NCBI GenBank assembly: GCA_940671915.1
Contig: CALNVZ010003426.1
Coordinates: 38,458,664-38,522,663, forward strand
DNA: 64,000 nucleotides
Direction of reading: 5' to 3'
Source: Paracentrotus lividus
Lineage: Eukaryota > Echinodermata > Echinoidea > Camarodonta > Echinidae
Positions 25,391-39,800 of this stretch are shown piece after piece; the stretch's first letter is position 1, and the number at the start of each line of letters is the position of its first letter. Below the pieces are notes generated by a model, which was given only the letters and a program-made list of their open reading frames with translations, ran no database searches and was not told where the DNA came from. A program made the position numbers and the translations under genes.

Positions 25391-27574
25391 AGAATATTAC
25401 ATATTACAAGGATACATATTACAAGGATACATGAATGTGTTTCAGAATTCGGGCCAATGGTTCCAAATTTGTGTAAGCTGATGTGTTTACTTGCCAAGAT
25501 TTTGTTACGAGGTATTTGGCTTGTCCTGAGCACCTTTATAATGACAGCTAGACTGTACATTACATTACATGGGAAGGAGTGAAGATGTAGAAGAGAACGA
25601 TTAAAAAAAGAAAGATACAGATAAAGACCAAGAGAGGGGGATGACTGAGAAGGGTGAAAAAAGGGATATCAAGACAGAAGCAAGATGGAAAATAGTAATC
25701 CATCGTATGGATGAGTCTAGTGAGAATGAAAAATGAGTGAGAAAAAGAAATAGAGAGAATGAAATAGAGTGGCAAGAGATGGGAGGCAGAGAATTGAAAA
25801 CAAAACACATTCAGGGGGTATGTTTATAATAACCAGTATTATTTTTTATTCTTTAAATGGTCTAGTGAGTGAGGTGCTAGTTCATATAATCATAATTTGT
25901 TCCAATTTCATATTAATTCTACAAATTATCAAGTGCTAAATGAAGTTTGGCTTAATATGAAATGAAAGGTGAAATATTACATTCTTTCAAAACTCAAATG
26001 AGTAACAAATGCTGTAATAATACAAACTGACATATGTGCATTTCTGCCTCATTGCTAGAAATATAAACTATATGAAACATACATATGAGGGTTTGTAAAT
26101 TGTGGCAACAAATTCACATAATGTGGCAACAGGTCATTGATTGGGCTGAATCAAATTCTAATTCATCTAACAATCATAAATACAAATAAACAAAAATTGA
26201 GAGAAAGGACTCAAGAAGATTGATTGGTTAGGTCTGATCAGTTTTACAAATGAAATAAGAGTGACTGAACTGAACTGTTGGCATCAAATTCAAATTCAAA
26301 TAAAAAAAAAATTTTTCGGGATTTTGATTTTTGATGGAAACAAGTTTCCATTTTAGACTACTACCTTAGACCAGTACAAAAGATCATCAATAATAGTGTA
26401 TGCCTACTTGATATTTTATACACAACTTATATCTCCACCCTTTAACTTCTTCAAAATAAATCAAAATTAGGAAGAACATGATTTTAAAATCAATAAAAAG
26501 AACTGGGCCCTGTTGCTATCAATGGTAACTGACACGGTAACATTGCTCAATAGCCAATCGAAATACAGTATTTCATGAAAGTTACCATGGATAATAAAGT
26601 TAATACCAGGTCCACAAAGAACAATTTTGCATGATAAACTAAAAACAGCAAAAATGGCCCCCAACTGAATTTCCCAGCCAGCTTTCTAATATAGCATAAT
26701 TTAATAATTTTGATCCAGATTACCTGTATCTCTCATGTTTTTTTTTTCTCTGACATAGCAACAGACGATTCCTGCAATGTGGATTCCATCTTTATTACGT
26801 TCTTAAAAAGTAATGACATGGATTTTCAGAAAGGGATATTTTTGAAACTTGCACAAATTTGAATATATAGTCAACTCTGCATAAGTCGACCTTCTATAAG
26901 TTAAAAAATCGCCTTAGTCAAAACAAATTTTTTTTAGTCCATAGTGGATAGTTAATTAAGGCAGACTACAATATAGAAAATTCCTACAAGTAAATTTATG
27001 CTTTGGGTTTCAGTTCACCATTCTCTTTTATAAGGCATTATTATTAGTTGGATAGATCTTTCTCGTACTTTACCTACAAAATTAATGTACACGCATATGT
27101 ATATACTTTCTTTGCATTCAAATGAAATAAATCATAAATCAATTATGTCTTTATGAATATTTATCTCAGACTATAACAAATTCTGATAATTTTCTGCTTC
27201 AGGTTTAATGAACTATGAACAATAAATTGCACATGAAAAAAAATCAACAGATTTCAAATGAACGGCACACGCAAAAATATTTTCTGTATATTTACTATAA
27301 GGTGGGAATAGAAAACCTCCCATATATACATTGAGTGCAAGTATTACATGATGAATATGAACATAGACAGAATGGGGTTAATCCTCTAAAGTGGTGTATG
27401 AGTTTAATACTTTTGCACTCAAGGCAGAAGTATTTCAAGTTCAATTTAGCAGAAACATATGAAACAGAACTTTTTTAATTTCACCATTACTTTTCGTAAC
27501 TTACAAGAACTTTATTAACATGTTGCTGAAGTAATTATCATCATATGATGATCATATTCATTATATAAAATCAT

Positions 27575-27675
27575 GGGCGTAGACACACATTAATTTCTTT
27601 TGTAAATGGGGGATGATCTATTCACGATCTATTCATCCCCCACTAACAAAATAAAGTGCTTCCCGCTCTACGCCA
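27575..27675. mobile_element. short MITE, TIR GGCGTAGA
   Basis: GGGCGTAGACAC at 27575 faces CTCTACGCC ending at 27675. Inside, GGGGGATGATCTATTCACG is opposed by ATCTATTCATCCCCC. It is compact and hairpin-forming with no coding content. Confidence 0.5.
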
Positions 27676-28453
27676 GTGTATAAAATGATACTTAAGGCTT
27701 TCCTTCACAAACAAAATAAAAACAGAAGATTAAAGCATTAAGTATTTTTTGCAAAATTACATACATGAACAAATCAACAACAACAACAACAACAACAATG
27801 AAGTAACAAGCTATTATATAAATATATTTCTTTTCTCTTCTTAATATAATATAGTATATCTACAGATTTTTAATTTGGCAATACAACTAACGGCATGCGT
27901 GATAAAAGTGTGGCAAATTCTAAATGTGGCAAAACTATGCTACTACTGGGGCAAGAAAAGATACAATAAATTGTGCTATATGTGTAGCTATATTAAGATA
28001 CATCTAAAAGTGACCGATCTGTTTTACATTTCATATCAAAACAATTTTATATCATACAACACACGATAACATTTGCAGCTAAATATATATCTTCATTTCA
28101 TTTAAATAGAAAATTACTTGCATAAAAGACCACAAATTATACACATATATTTATATATAATCATCAAAATGACATTTATACATATATGAAAAATAAACAA
28201 TTGGCAAATGCAGGCACTAAGTTAGATAAAAATGTGTTAAGTCTCCTTGCCTTTTGACCACATACGTTCTCTATTGAAAGGGGGCCAAAAGGGCATTGAT
28301 TCTATTTCAATTTTATAATTTAAAGCCTTCTGGCTGTCAACAAACAGTATGAAAATTGTGCTTTATTTGTGATTAAAATAACATGGCCTGAAATATAGGC
28401 GACATATAAAAATAGTATACACCCACATTGTACATGTAGCACATGCATTAGAA

Positions 28454-28550
28454 ACATTAAAACTACCTGTACAGGTACATGAACATTAAAACTACCTGTA
28501 CAGGTACATGAACATTAAAACTACCTGTACAGGTACATGAACATTAAAAA
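28454..28550. repeat. 29-bp tandem repeat, about 3.3 copies
   Basis: Units start ACATTAAAACTACCTGTACA at 28454, 28483, 28512 and 28541 (the last partial). Each unit contains CCTGTACAGG, a perfect 10-bp palindrome. Copies are identical as far as I can see. Confidence 0.95.
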
Positions 28551-31171
28551 CTGAAGATGAATAAACGATATAATGTACTTTCTTTCTTTTTCTTTTCATA
28601 CCTTTTCAAATTGGCATTGTAATTATTTTCTCAAGCATTCATTCATTCATTCACACATTCTTGAGTGTCACTTAACAATGTACTTTCAACCTCAAATCCA
28701 ACTACTTCAATCATTTGCCAGCAGGGCATCACCAAGAAGTACAGACGTATTAGAAAACATCCTTCTACATTGCAGCCTTTAGCATTCAAACATGCAGTTT
28801 TACTTTATCATCTTATTTCATCTTCGTTTCTTTTCCTTCTTGTAACCACTTAAGATACAATAACCTTCTCACTTCTCAATTCAATTAAACAAAATCATTA
28901 AAGAATAAACCGATTTTGCCGCCTCGATTGATAAACTTTTTTCTCCAAAACTAGTACAAAGAGCAAAGATTGATTAATCAAACAAAATAAGAAACAATCA
29001 TTATTTCCTGGGAGCTGCATATAAAAATATTTTCCCTCTTATTTGTAAAATAAATCTGCATTTCATGTTCATTTACACAAAAGATCAGAAAATAATTCTG
29101 TAATTGTGATAAAATAATTGCACAGTACATGTATTTGTTCCTTCAACTCCATGTATGAAAGTACACATTCTTTTAGTTTCTTATGAAAGTAATAGTCGCT
29201 TACTATACAAAGCATCTTTTATACGTGATATTCAAATCTCCTTTGTATCTATTTTTCTTGGATAAGATTTTATTTTAGTATTGTACACTCCAACCCAAGT
29301 TACCTCAACTTTGAAGTATTAAAATATTTAATCAAAAAAATAATTTACATTATTAAAAAACGGACAAAGAAATCAAAGAGAAAAAGCAACGACAGATATC
29401 AATGCGGGTAAAAAACAAATATCTGATCAACATATTGGTTCTTGGTATTAAGAAAATGATAATAAATTTGGATACACAGTACATTTTGTATGTAGTTTAT
29501 GCAAGCACCAAAATAAAATATGAAGATAATCTACATGGAGGGAATTCTAAATGGCCATATAATGAATTTCTGATCATATGAAAACTGTGGGTGGTAGCAT
29601 AGCAAATGAAGACACAGCAACAATTTAACCCCCTGATCAATTACCCCCAGGGACAACCCCCCCCCCCCCCCCCCCCCACCCACGATTAGGGGTTAGGGGT
29701 GGGCTGGGATGTAGCATTCTGGTGGGGAGGATTCTCCTGGAACCGTCAAAAACAACAAGAAAAGTAGAATCAATTTCATGAAATTCAAGAAAATATAACC
29801 TTGAATAATGCTGACAGCCTATCATCCTTGACAAATGATTTTGTACATGAATAAGATATCTAAATAATAATTATAACAATAACAATACTTGGACATATAT
29901 AAAGCGCCTTTTCCATAGGATACAAAGCGCTAATTACTCCCTCAGGGAAATTCCAAATGAAAAGAAATCAGGGGAAATACACATGTAAAGGCTGGAGATA
30001 AGTTTTAAGATTCGAGGAACAAGTGATTAAAAGGAATTGAAACCAGTTAGTGGGACATCGGAATAATGTTCATGTACATGTACATGTAGATCAGAACACT
30101 TGTAATATTACATGACAGCCCGTCCACATAACACATCCCCATCTCCCAATTCCTTGATAGCATTGGAGTACTCCAGTTAACGAGATGAGCTGTGTGTGGC
30201 TCTTTAATAATTTCTTTAATGAGATAAGCATTAACAAGAGCAGCTGACTCAATAAACAAAGTAGATACCAGGCCTATTTGGATCCAGAAGTGTCAAAAGG
30301 TCTTCATGTCATATTCCTTGACAGAGTTAACGACCTTTTAAAACTTCAAACACAACACCAACATAACAAACTAGACTGCATTCGATTTAGAAAGTGCAAT
30401 TGCCTATATGGTACTGTTAATCCAAATACCTATATGGTACTGTTAAGTTTATGGCGCAGTACTAATAAAATTTCTTTGTGTAGGTTTTTAATTGTGCCTT
30501 TTTCCATCTTTCATAATGATACATTTCAAAGATCCGAGCCTACAGCACCATTTTCTTGGTTTAATAGTATGCTTTAGAAGCAGATTAAAGATCTGAAAAT
30601 AGAGGGGATGCATTGGGCAATTTTGGAAATAGTAAGGGCGCAGACAGAAAAGTTAATAGGTACAAGAAAGAATAGAAATTTTACAGATTTTGTATCCTAA
30701 ACCTTCGAAGTTTCAAGGCCAAACCTCTCACCTAATGTGTTTAATATATATTTCAAATCAAAGTGCAAGATTGTCTCCATATATTTCAAAGTGAAAGCTC
30801 AAAGTGAAATGATATTTAAGGGGAAGTCAACCCAGTAATTTAAGTTAATTTTTAATGAAAACAGAACATTGAAAACAAAGAACATAAACATGTACATGTA
30901 TCAGTGAAGGAAAAAAATCCAACTTTTACTTTAAGCTGGACTTAACATAACTGTGAGATTTCGAAATACATGTACATCCTTGGAGACAGTCTTGCAATAA
31001 GCACATTGAAATGATTATGTAATGCGCTATATAAATTTTTATTATTGATTTTTATTATCATGATTTGAAATATAATTGGGTTAAAGGTTAAGTCTCAAAA
31101 TGAGAAGGGTTTAATACTCATTTTAGTCACAAAAGTTCATGTAATGGAAATTGTTATGAATTTGACACCCA

Positions 31172-31324
31172 GGGTGGTGTTTCGCCAAAACATTCATAAG
31201 TTTTAACGTATGGTGATTATTCAGTTCTGTGCTAAATGATGAAGAATGTGATAGCACCTAAGAACATGTTCCTGATGTTCATAAAGTCAATCGTAACTTT
31301 ACAACGACTTGGTGAAACACCACT
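31172..31324. mobile_element. short MITE, TIR GTGGTGTTTC(G/A)CCAA
   Basis: The left end GGTGGTGTTTCGCCAA and right end TTGGTGAAACACCAC are inverted repeats about 150 bp apart. Related degenerate copies lie at 3861-4030 and 13060-13200. Confidence 0.6.
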
Positions 31325-32314
31325 GTGAACATTCCCTTTAATACGTGATTGGAGAAGCAGCTTGTCTTGAAAGACGTCAACATTCCTAGCAGCTGGTTAA
31401 TGAATGAGATGAGACTGATAAAGAGAGAACCGCTCCTATCTCACTGATTACTCTAGATGCTGACATTTGTTAAAATAATGAACTTAAGAATGATTGGCTT
31501 GCCATACTCCCCTCAAATGGTAGTCTAACTCCCCAAGACCCTATCTTGTATCTTGTCAATCTTAGCATGTTATCATTCAATTGATATCATTATCAAGTCT
31601 TGTATACATGAATATGAAAAACCATTCCCATACATATACTACATTATATGCCATATGGTTGTGGAGGGGTGTTTAGATAATAACTTACAACATCATTAAT
31701 ATTGCATTCATGTTCTAGAAAATGGAGCACTTTGTTACATTTGGACAGAATTATTAAAATCTCACGAATAGTAATTAATATACATTGGCCAGAGAATATT
31801 CCGTAGTATAAACATGTAAAACTACTTCTTAAAAATGATTAGGGGTGGGGTGTTATAAGATCACTAATATTGCATTCCCTACGTAAAAGAATATAAGATG
31901 GTTACAAAACAGTAACATGATTGATTAAACTCTCTCATATATAAAAACAAGAATAGATACATAAAGTTGCTATCTGTATGCTACATGACATTCAAACAAA
32001 AGGTTTAGAAAATGAGGACAAATTTAGGTGAAAATAAGTTATATTTGTGTGAAAATAACTTTCATTAATAGGTTTAATGTTGGCAATATTAAGAACATCA
32101 AATATGACTAACATGTTCATTAAAATCTAAAGCATTAGAACTTAAGATGAAAGTGAAATAGACTATAATCTTATGTGAATCTCATTCATAAAATTCAAGA
32201 GTTCTTATTTCTATCGTGGGGGTGGTACAAAAATAACGTGGTGGCACTTTTCATATCCGGCGAGCTTGAGATTATCAGAGCATACATTACAAAAATAGAG
32301 AAAAACCGACAGGC

Positions 32315-33821
32315 TCACAAAATACAGCAAGATCTCTTGGTATGCGTTCTTTCTCTGGGCATTATCGGTGGGTTCTCGTCTGCTTGGAATTTCCTGGAAA
32401 TAAAGAAATGCAAATTGATTCCTTATTGCTTTCAGTTTTTCCTGATAATTTCAAGTTCATATTGAATGTTAGAAATCAAGAGTCCAATTTAATGTAACAT
32501 ACAAATTTGTTATACATTGGAGCATACCTATACTTGTAGAAGGCAATACAAGGAAATGTTTTAATATGTGAAACATACAAAATTTGACTTCCTTATTTGA
32601 TATTTGATATGATTATTTTATATTTTGATTATTCGATATTAAAAAAAAGATATTCAAAGACACAGGCTCCAATAGGTTAAAATGGTTGTCCTGATGAGTA
32701 AACAAATTGCCTGTCATCTGTATATAAGAGGTTTTTCAAAAGAAACATGAATGTTTCTCTGAAATTTGATGTGTGTGTGTGGGGGGGGGGGGGTAGGTGT
32801 GACATTTTTTGGGCCTTCAGTCACAAGGTCATCATATCGGCCATAGGGGTAAAGGTCAGTCGGTTATTTGGGTTAGTTTTTCATCAAGTATTCCCCCTCC
32901 CCTCCCCTTCCCGGATCTGCGCCTGAGAAGGTACAAGTAACCTACAAATGTACCTTATTCTCCTGACCAGTTCATAGAAAGCATTATCAACATTCATTCT
33001 TGTGCTTCTATCTGCATATTCCCTGACACTAAACCTTAGGTGTATGTTTGGGTTTAGGGTGTTAATGTGTCATGTAGGTTATAGAAACACCGTATTAACT
33101 TATAGGAGGGTGTAGATTACCTTATTCTCCTCACAAGTTCATAGAAAGCATTATCAACATTCATTCTGGTCTTAGCGCTGGCTTCAAGGTACTGTAGTTT
33201 GAGTTCGTTACCTAGTGACTGGGCTTCTTGCGGGGATACCTGCAGGGAAAAAAGGGGGTGGGGCAATAGAAAAAAAAATACAATTTAGCTCAAAGAATCT
33301 TCAAAGACCTCTGGAAAAATTACAGGGCATTAGTAAAAGCATATTTATGGAAGACATAATTCAGTATAAACATGTAATTGGAAGGAAAGCTTATTTAAGG
33401 TACATCTGTATAGTTTCCAACCAGAAAACCTATGTTCACGTACATCACCTGGAAGGGGAGGAGCAGGGTTCCCAATAATAGGAGGGAAAAAATTCCTTTA
33501 CTCTTTAATTTCCCTGATGGATTTTAACAATTCCAGGATATTTTGTGTTACCCATTTCAACTTATTTTGATGCATTGTAGCAAACAATAGACTGACAACT
33601 TCTCATCAATTCCCAAACTTTTCCCTGATATTGAGGTATTTTTTTCTCAAATTCCAGACTTTTCCCTGCTTTCCAGGTACTTGTAGAGTAGGACCCTAGC
33701 TCTCAAAACACAAAATAAAAAACCCTAAAATACAGAAAATCCATTTCTAAAATTTTAAAGAGCTCCATACACTGCAGTGTGTGTAAGAATATGGGAGGGC
33801 CATTCGACTCTCTTAAAGACG

Positions 33822-33862
<41 letters not shown>

Positions 33863-36800
33863 AACAGAAGAGCACTGGTTGTACTTTGTACAGTACACAA
33901 AATGATGTATACATGTATGGGGAATAAGTACATAGGGGAAAAGAAAAGAAAATGAAACAAGCACGCTTTAGAATTAAGAGTATTTAACAGTACACTGTGT
34001 ACATTGTACATTACTCCTTTAATATGACTTGGAAACTGGGCAAGAAATTCTAAGAATGATGACATTTCCTTTTGTTGTAATTTGAACTTGCAACGAAACC
34101 ACAAGTGTTGCCTAACGCAAGGATATTCAAAGGAAGTCTCCAGGATTTAGAAAAGAATGAGTAAATGTCCATAAATATTTCATACATGATGTACAATGTT
34201 AGGTACTCCCACATAAAATAAAAAATGCCCAAACCGCCTCAAATCATGCCTTAAAATAATCTTGAACATCTTACTGAAAACATAACATAATTTTAAACTT
34301 GTGTGGAAAAACAAAACTTGTGAAAAAAGGGGCAAAACTGGTATAAATTATACGTTCAAATTTGTGTATAACTTTTGATCTCTAAAGGCCCGGTCCCACT
34401 GGCGGGAGGATTAATTGCGCATGAGTTGCGTATACAAATTTCATTCATCCGCAACAAAAAACAAAAACAAAACAAACAATCCGCAATTCACATGCCTTAA
34501 GTTTCTCTTTTCTTTTTCAGAGTGTAGAAATGTGACATAATTCAATATTTTTAAATTTTATGGTAGTTGAGTTTATTATTTCCCTACACATGTACATCAA
34601 GTTCGGAAATGGCCATTATCCCAAGTAAACAAGGCCATTAAATCTTCTCTATTCCCAAGTGTTAGAAGTTCTGATCAACTTTTCTTTGTCTCCAGGTTTT
34701 AAATTAACTTTACAGCAAGTGTGGACGTTTTAAAATTTGAAAGTAACTCTAGATAGTATTACAAGTCATAATCATAAGTTTACATGATATCATTTTTTTT
34801 TAAACTGTACAATATACATGAACAATGTACATGTACATGTATGTACATGTACCATCTTAATGATGGTTTATTTTATAAAGGATATAAATGTTTATTAAAA
34901 ACAAACAGTATTCTTGGAAAGGGAGGAGGTACATGTGCATGTACATGTACATATAATATGAATAATGTTCATTTTTTAAATAAATAAGAATGATACATGT
35001 AAATTATAATACATTCAGGAGTGCTAAAAACAAAAAAGTACCAAGGAAACTGCAAAGTACATTTGTACATGTACATACATGTATAGAACCTGGGAATTCC
35101 ACCCATGTACAATGTAAGTGAATGCCAGTTTCAACAACCTAATTTCATCCCTTTGTAATATTCACCAGGATCGTGTAACAGTCTCATTTCTGGTCCTTTG
35201 TACAAAAATATGAAAACTAGACTGTGATGAGAGGACAATAAGGAACTTTTCAGGTTGAATTATTTCTATTTCCTTGATTGAGCTTAACTATAGACCCAGG
35301 AATTCCCAGGCCTTTATAACTCACAAACAAATAGTGTTTCTGCATGTTGTAGAAATATTTGTATACATGTATCTAGAAACAAGAACACATGTACATGTAC
35401 AAAAAGTATATTGTACATGTTTATGTCAGAAAGTATTTCAAGAGTGCCTGAAAAGTACAATGTACAATGTACCTGTCAATGCTCAAAATAAAATAAAAAA
35501 TTGTCAACATTTGTACCAGTACACTTCTTCAAGTTAAAGGAGAAGTCAACCAATAAATTAATGAAGATTTTTTTTTTTTTTTTTTTTTTACAGTACATGT
35601 TTTTTTGTTTTGTTTTGTTTGTTTTTTTAAAGATATGTGCATAACATTAATTATATTGACTATATAGAGTGGCAGATCCAGGTAGGGGCGCCGGAGACAC
35701 GCACCCCCTCTATAATTTGAACCAATCATTGACTGTACATGTACATGTTAAAATCATAAAATTTTGGCAGGTCACCCCCTTTTAGGGCTTGGCGCCCCCT
35801 CTATTTTCAAACCCTGGATCCGCCACTGTTGACTACATATGGACAGTACATGTATGTAAACAATATTTACTTTACACCACCCACTTTCATGTTTCCTACA
35901 ATATCACTATTTCAAATTTCATATTCCTTTAAATTCCTGAATAAACTTCCACATTTACTTGTTTATTTTACTCTTCAAACTTCCTCTTTTTAATTGAACT
36001 TGTATTGAGAGTCTACATTGTAAATACCAACAAGGAAATTGTTCTCTACAATAAAAATATCACTCCCGAGGGTGTTTCATTGGCAAATTGCCACTTTGTC
36101 CAAACCCTCTTTGAGTATTGATGTTCATTCTGTCTCATTCCACATGTTCTAATTATATTTCATCTACAACCAGTTTGTCTAACTAACTTTTGGTCTAATT
36201 TTCACTTTGCCTATTTACCATTTCGTCTACATGTAATTCCCATTTTATTTTGTCTAATGTCCACTTGGTATAACCCCACTTGGTCAATTCCAGTAACAAA
36301 CTGGTAACCGACAAAATCTTTATTCGGGCCATTCCACGGTAACTCGCGTTACAAATAACCGGTACCCTTCAAGATTGAAGACCTTTATTTTTCAAACTGC
36401 TAGGATCTACATGTTATTTTTTGCACCGTATATGTAAAGCAGACGTAGTTCAGATTCTCAGGTTGTTGAACTTCGGTAACTGGCGTTACGCAAAAAGGAC
36501 ATGGTCAAAATCATGATGCATGTTAGGGTGAATTGTCCTCAAACTATACCATGTTGACAAAACTTTTCCTATCTTAAACTGAAATTAGTATCTTTCTAAC
36601 TGAATCAAAGTGAAGAAAAAAATGAACAGGTTAATGTCGGCAACTCGCGTTACAGTTTGTCCGTCAAGACATATTTTGAATTTTCATACCTTTTCTGTGA
36701 CCTCAGCTTGAATTTTATTGTTAATTTATGTGTGACTTACTATTTTTCTGATTATCCAGTTGGAAATATAGCAAAAGAAATCATACATGTAGTTCTCTGT

Positions 36801-39800
36801 CAGAGTCTAAATTTGTTTTTTAATTGCATGTAGTCCCACATGCTTCAATCTATGTATAGTTCAGATTCTCCTATAAGGACATACAAATTGAAGGTAAAAT
36901 CAACTTAATCTTTATCCCCAAATAATTTCAAAAAAGTTTACAGCCCAGAGTACAACCTGAATTTGAGATATAGCAAAAAGAAGAAAAAAACAAATGTCCT
37001 CCTGACCGTGGAATGGCCCATTTGGGCATTAGACAAAAATGCAATAAGACCAAGTGAGAATTAGACAAAGTATGTATTAGACGAAGAATTAATTAGACCA
37101 AACTGTTAGTAGACGAAGTGGGTTTAGCCAATGTGATATTAGATTTGATTCAGAATCAGACCAACTTCTAAGTGGATATAAACCATTTCACCATGTCATT
37201 CGTAATGTTCACATGACTTCACAGATGACTAAAATATGACAAGCCAAATGGGATACTCTAGATCATGTTTAATCACATAGCTAGAATTGAAATACGCAGA
37301 TCAGGTTATTAATGTGAAAGCAAACACTTGTAATGGGATGTAGTTTGGCATCTGTCTAGTTGTAATTTTCGGGAAATACAGTTGCACTTTATTAAAATGT
37401 GAGGATAAACTGGACATCCCATTTATGGTAACTTCATATGCAAGTCGCACACAAAATGGCAATACTTTACACATCAGGGCCCTCTTGCATTATTGCTATA
37501 GAATTCAACTCAGAAAAATCAAACACAAGTTCCAAATATGCAATCCTGAGTGGTTGAAAATTGAGTTTTTACATTTGATTTTTTGAGTTGCATTGAATTC
37601 TACCTTTTTATGCAAGTGTCAGATTGGCTTCATTTCCAGACAGAATCATGCAAGAATTGTTGTGCAAAGTCAGAATTTCTACATCACCTAGAAATCATAA
37701 CTTTTAAATACAGTGTACAATAACTACCCTCCTTCAAACCTTCAAAAATGGCAAACAAAATGGCGATTATACATGTACTCTCTATTCTATTGTCCATTAG
37801 ATTTTGTGAAGACATGTCAGTACAAGTATTGTTGTGCAATCTCACATTTTCTACATCATCTATATAAACCATCACAACTCATATTGGCTATCGAAGTATC
37901 CTCCTACAAACCTCCAAAGATTGCAAGCAAAATGGCGATACTTTCTATTCTATTGCAGATCTATGCCCTGTACCATACAGAGTTATGATTTATTGGGCAA
38001 TTCCAAGCTATTTTGCGTGGGACATCACAAGTATATTTAGCCCTATATTTTATATTTATTAATCAAAGTTCATTTCTCGGATAGTTTCTCGTAGATAGTA
38101 GGTATCTTCATACAAAACAACAGAAATAATCAGAATTACTCGTTACGTAATTAATTTATGCCAATTAATTCGCCAGTAACGCGTGGGACCACAAATATCA
38201 TATTTTTTTCTTGTTTTACTTTGTTTCTGAAATATTGTGAAAATACTTGTAACATTGGAAAATCATTGCAAACAACTTGTTATACATCTATTACTGAAGA
38301 TTAATCAAAAGCTTCATAAACATTCTTCCATTAATTTTTTCTCAAGGTCAATTTAAAAAATATAGGTATAGTAACGCGTGGGACAAGTAACGCGTGGGAC
38401 ACTTTTGTCGCTATGCATAATATACTGTAAATGACACTTTTACTTGAGAAAAAGTTGAGTTTGGTATTTATTTAAGCAAATAAGACAGATACAGAATGTT
38501 TGACTCCATTTCTTGGAGGAAATGTTTTATTTATCACTAAAAATCAATTAATTAATTAACTATTATTAATAAGTGTACTTTAAGATATTATTTTTTATGA
38601 AGATTATGAATATTGTCGGATAAAAATGGATGAAAGTAGGCTCTTCAGATTACATTTATTGGTATCAGGACAACTACCCCCTGGACAATTACCCCCCTTC
38701 CCCCCCCAGGACAACTACCCCAGAAATAGGGTGTGGGTTAGGTGTAGGGTTATCAGGTGTATATTTGGAGGGGGAGGGGATAGTTCTCTCAGGGGTAATT
38801 GTCTGGGGATAGTTGTTCTAGAACAATGCCCATCATCAATGCAAAGCTCAAAAGTCATACCTGTGCATCTCATAGTCACATGATAATGTTATAATTTCAA
38901 ACAAAAACCTTGAATTTGGACAATAAATCCTGAGTATCGTATGTTTACATACATCAAATATACTTACATTCATTCTGTTTTGTGACTACATGACAAAAAG
39001 AGAAGGGATATGTATAGGCCTAGTACCTTGTGAACAAAACTTGGTAAAAAACAGAAAGATATGCATGTGATTGGTCACACACTATAAAATGAAACTTAAA
39101 CTCATTTTCCATGATACCATTTAACAGCATCTATGTGTAGCACATTGTCTCTGAATGACAAACTTTGAAAAAGAATGAACAATGGAAGTTATGGAATAAC
39201 TCAAATGTATAAAGCTTCAGTTTAAAACTACATAATATTTCATTACTAAACTATATAATAGGGCCTAGGGCCCTAGTCTATTATATACATGTAGTTACAT
39301 AGCATGAAACATTAACGTATGCCTTTAATGCAACAAATGACAAAAAGTTGCTTGTGAGAATTTACATGTAAATAACCCTTTTAAAAACAGTTTATTTTCT
39401 TCATTGCTATGAAGGAAATTATATTGTGCAGCCTTCTATGCCAATAAAAACATTGTTTGATAGATTTGATGAGGAATTAAAAAAAAAAAAATAAAAAAAA
39501 AAAATCCAGAAGAGCGTTGTTTCCTTTGGGAGGGGGAAAGTAATTTTTCATTAATTTTAGGTTAATAAAGGTCTTGGTGATGGCCAATGGATGCACTGAT
39601 CATGTTAACTGATTTTCAATGTTCAAAAAGGTTATAGGGAACTCCCCCTTCCTTTTGGCAAAACTTAATGTACTTCCATACGTTTTACACACGTTGTCCC
39701 ACGCGTTACTGAAATGTCCCACGCGTTACCAAATCTAATTAAAGATTGTGTTAATTAGATGAATTAGAATAAACTTTTTTCTTCTGAATATGATGGAGCC

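Larger units (their letters stand above)
23311..32314. other. intergenic space and RRAS2 3' UTR; no further gene seen
   Basis: No exon with conserved protein sequence is recognised. The RRAS2 transcript (- strand) must extend some distance left of 32315, but its end is not defined by a signal I can trust. 23560-23710 carries the GTCTAATTCC/CACTTGG repeat also found at 36060-37200. Other repeats are listed separately. Confidence 0.5.

Noticed and set aside
28454..28550. Evenly spaced repeats resembling a CRISPR array
   Set aside because: Units are contiguous 29-bp tandem repeats with no variable spacers, in an animal genome.
33826..33860. Poly-A run as evidence of a processed pseudogene or SINE insertion
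   Set aside because: No coding or SINE-like body could be identified on either side and no target duplication was seen.
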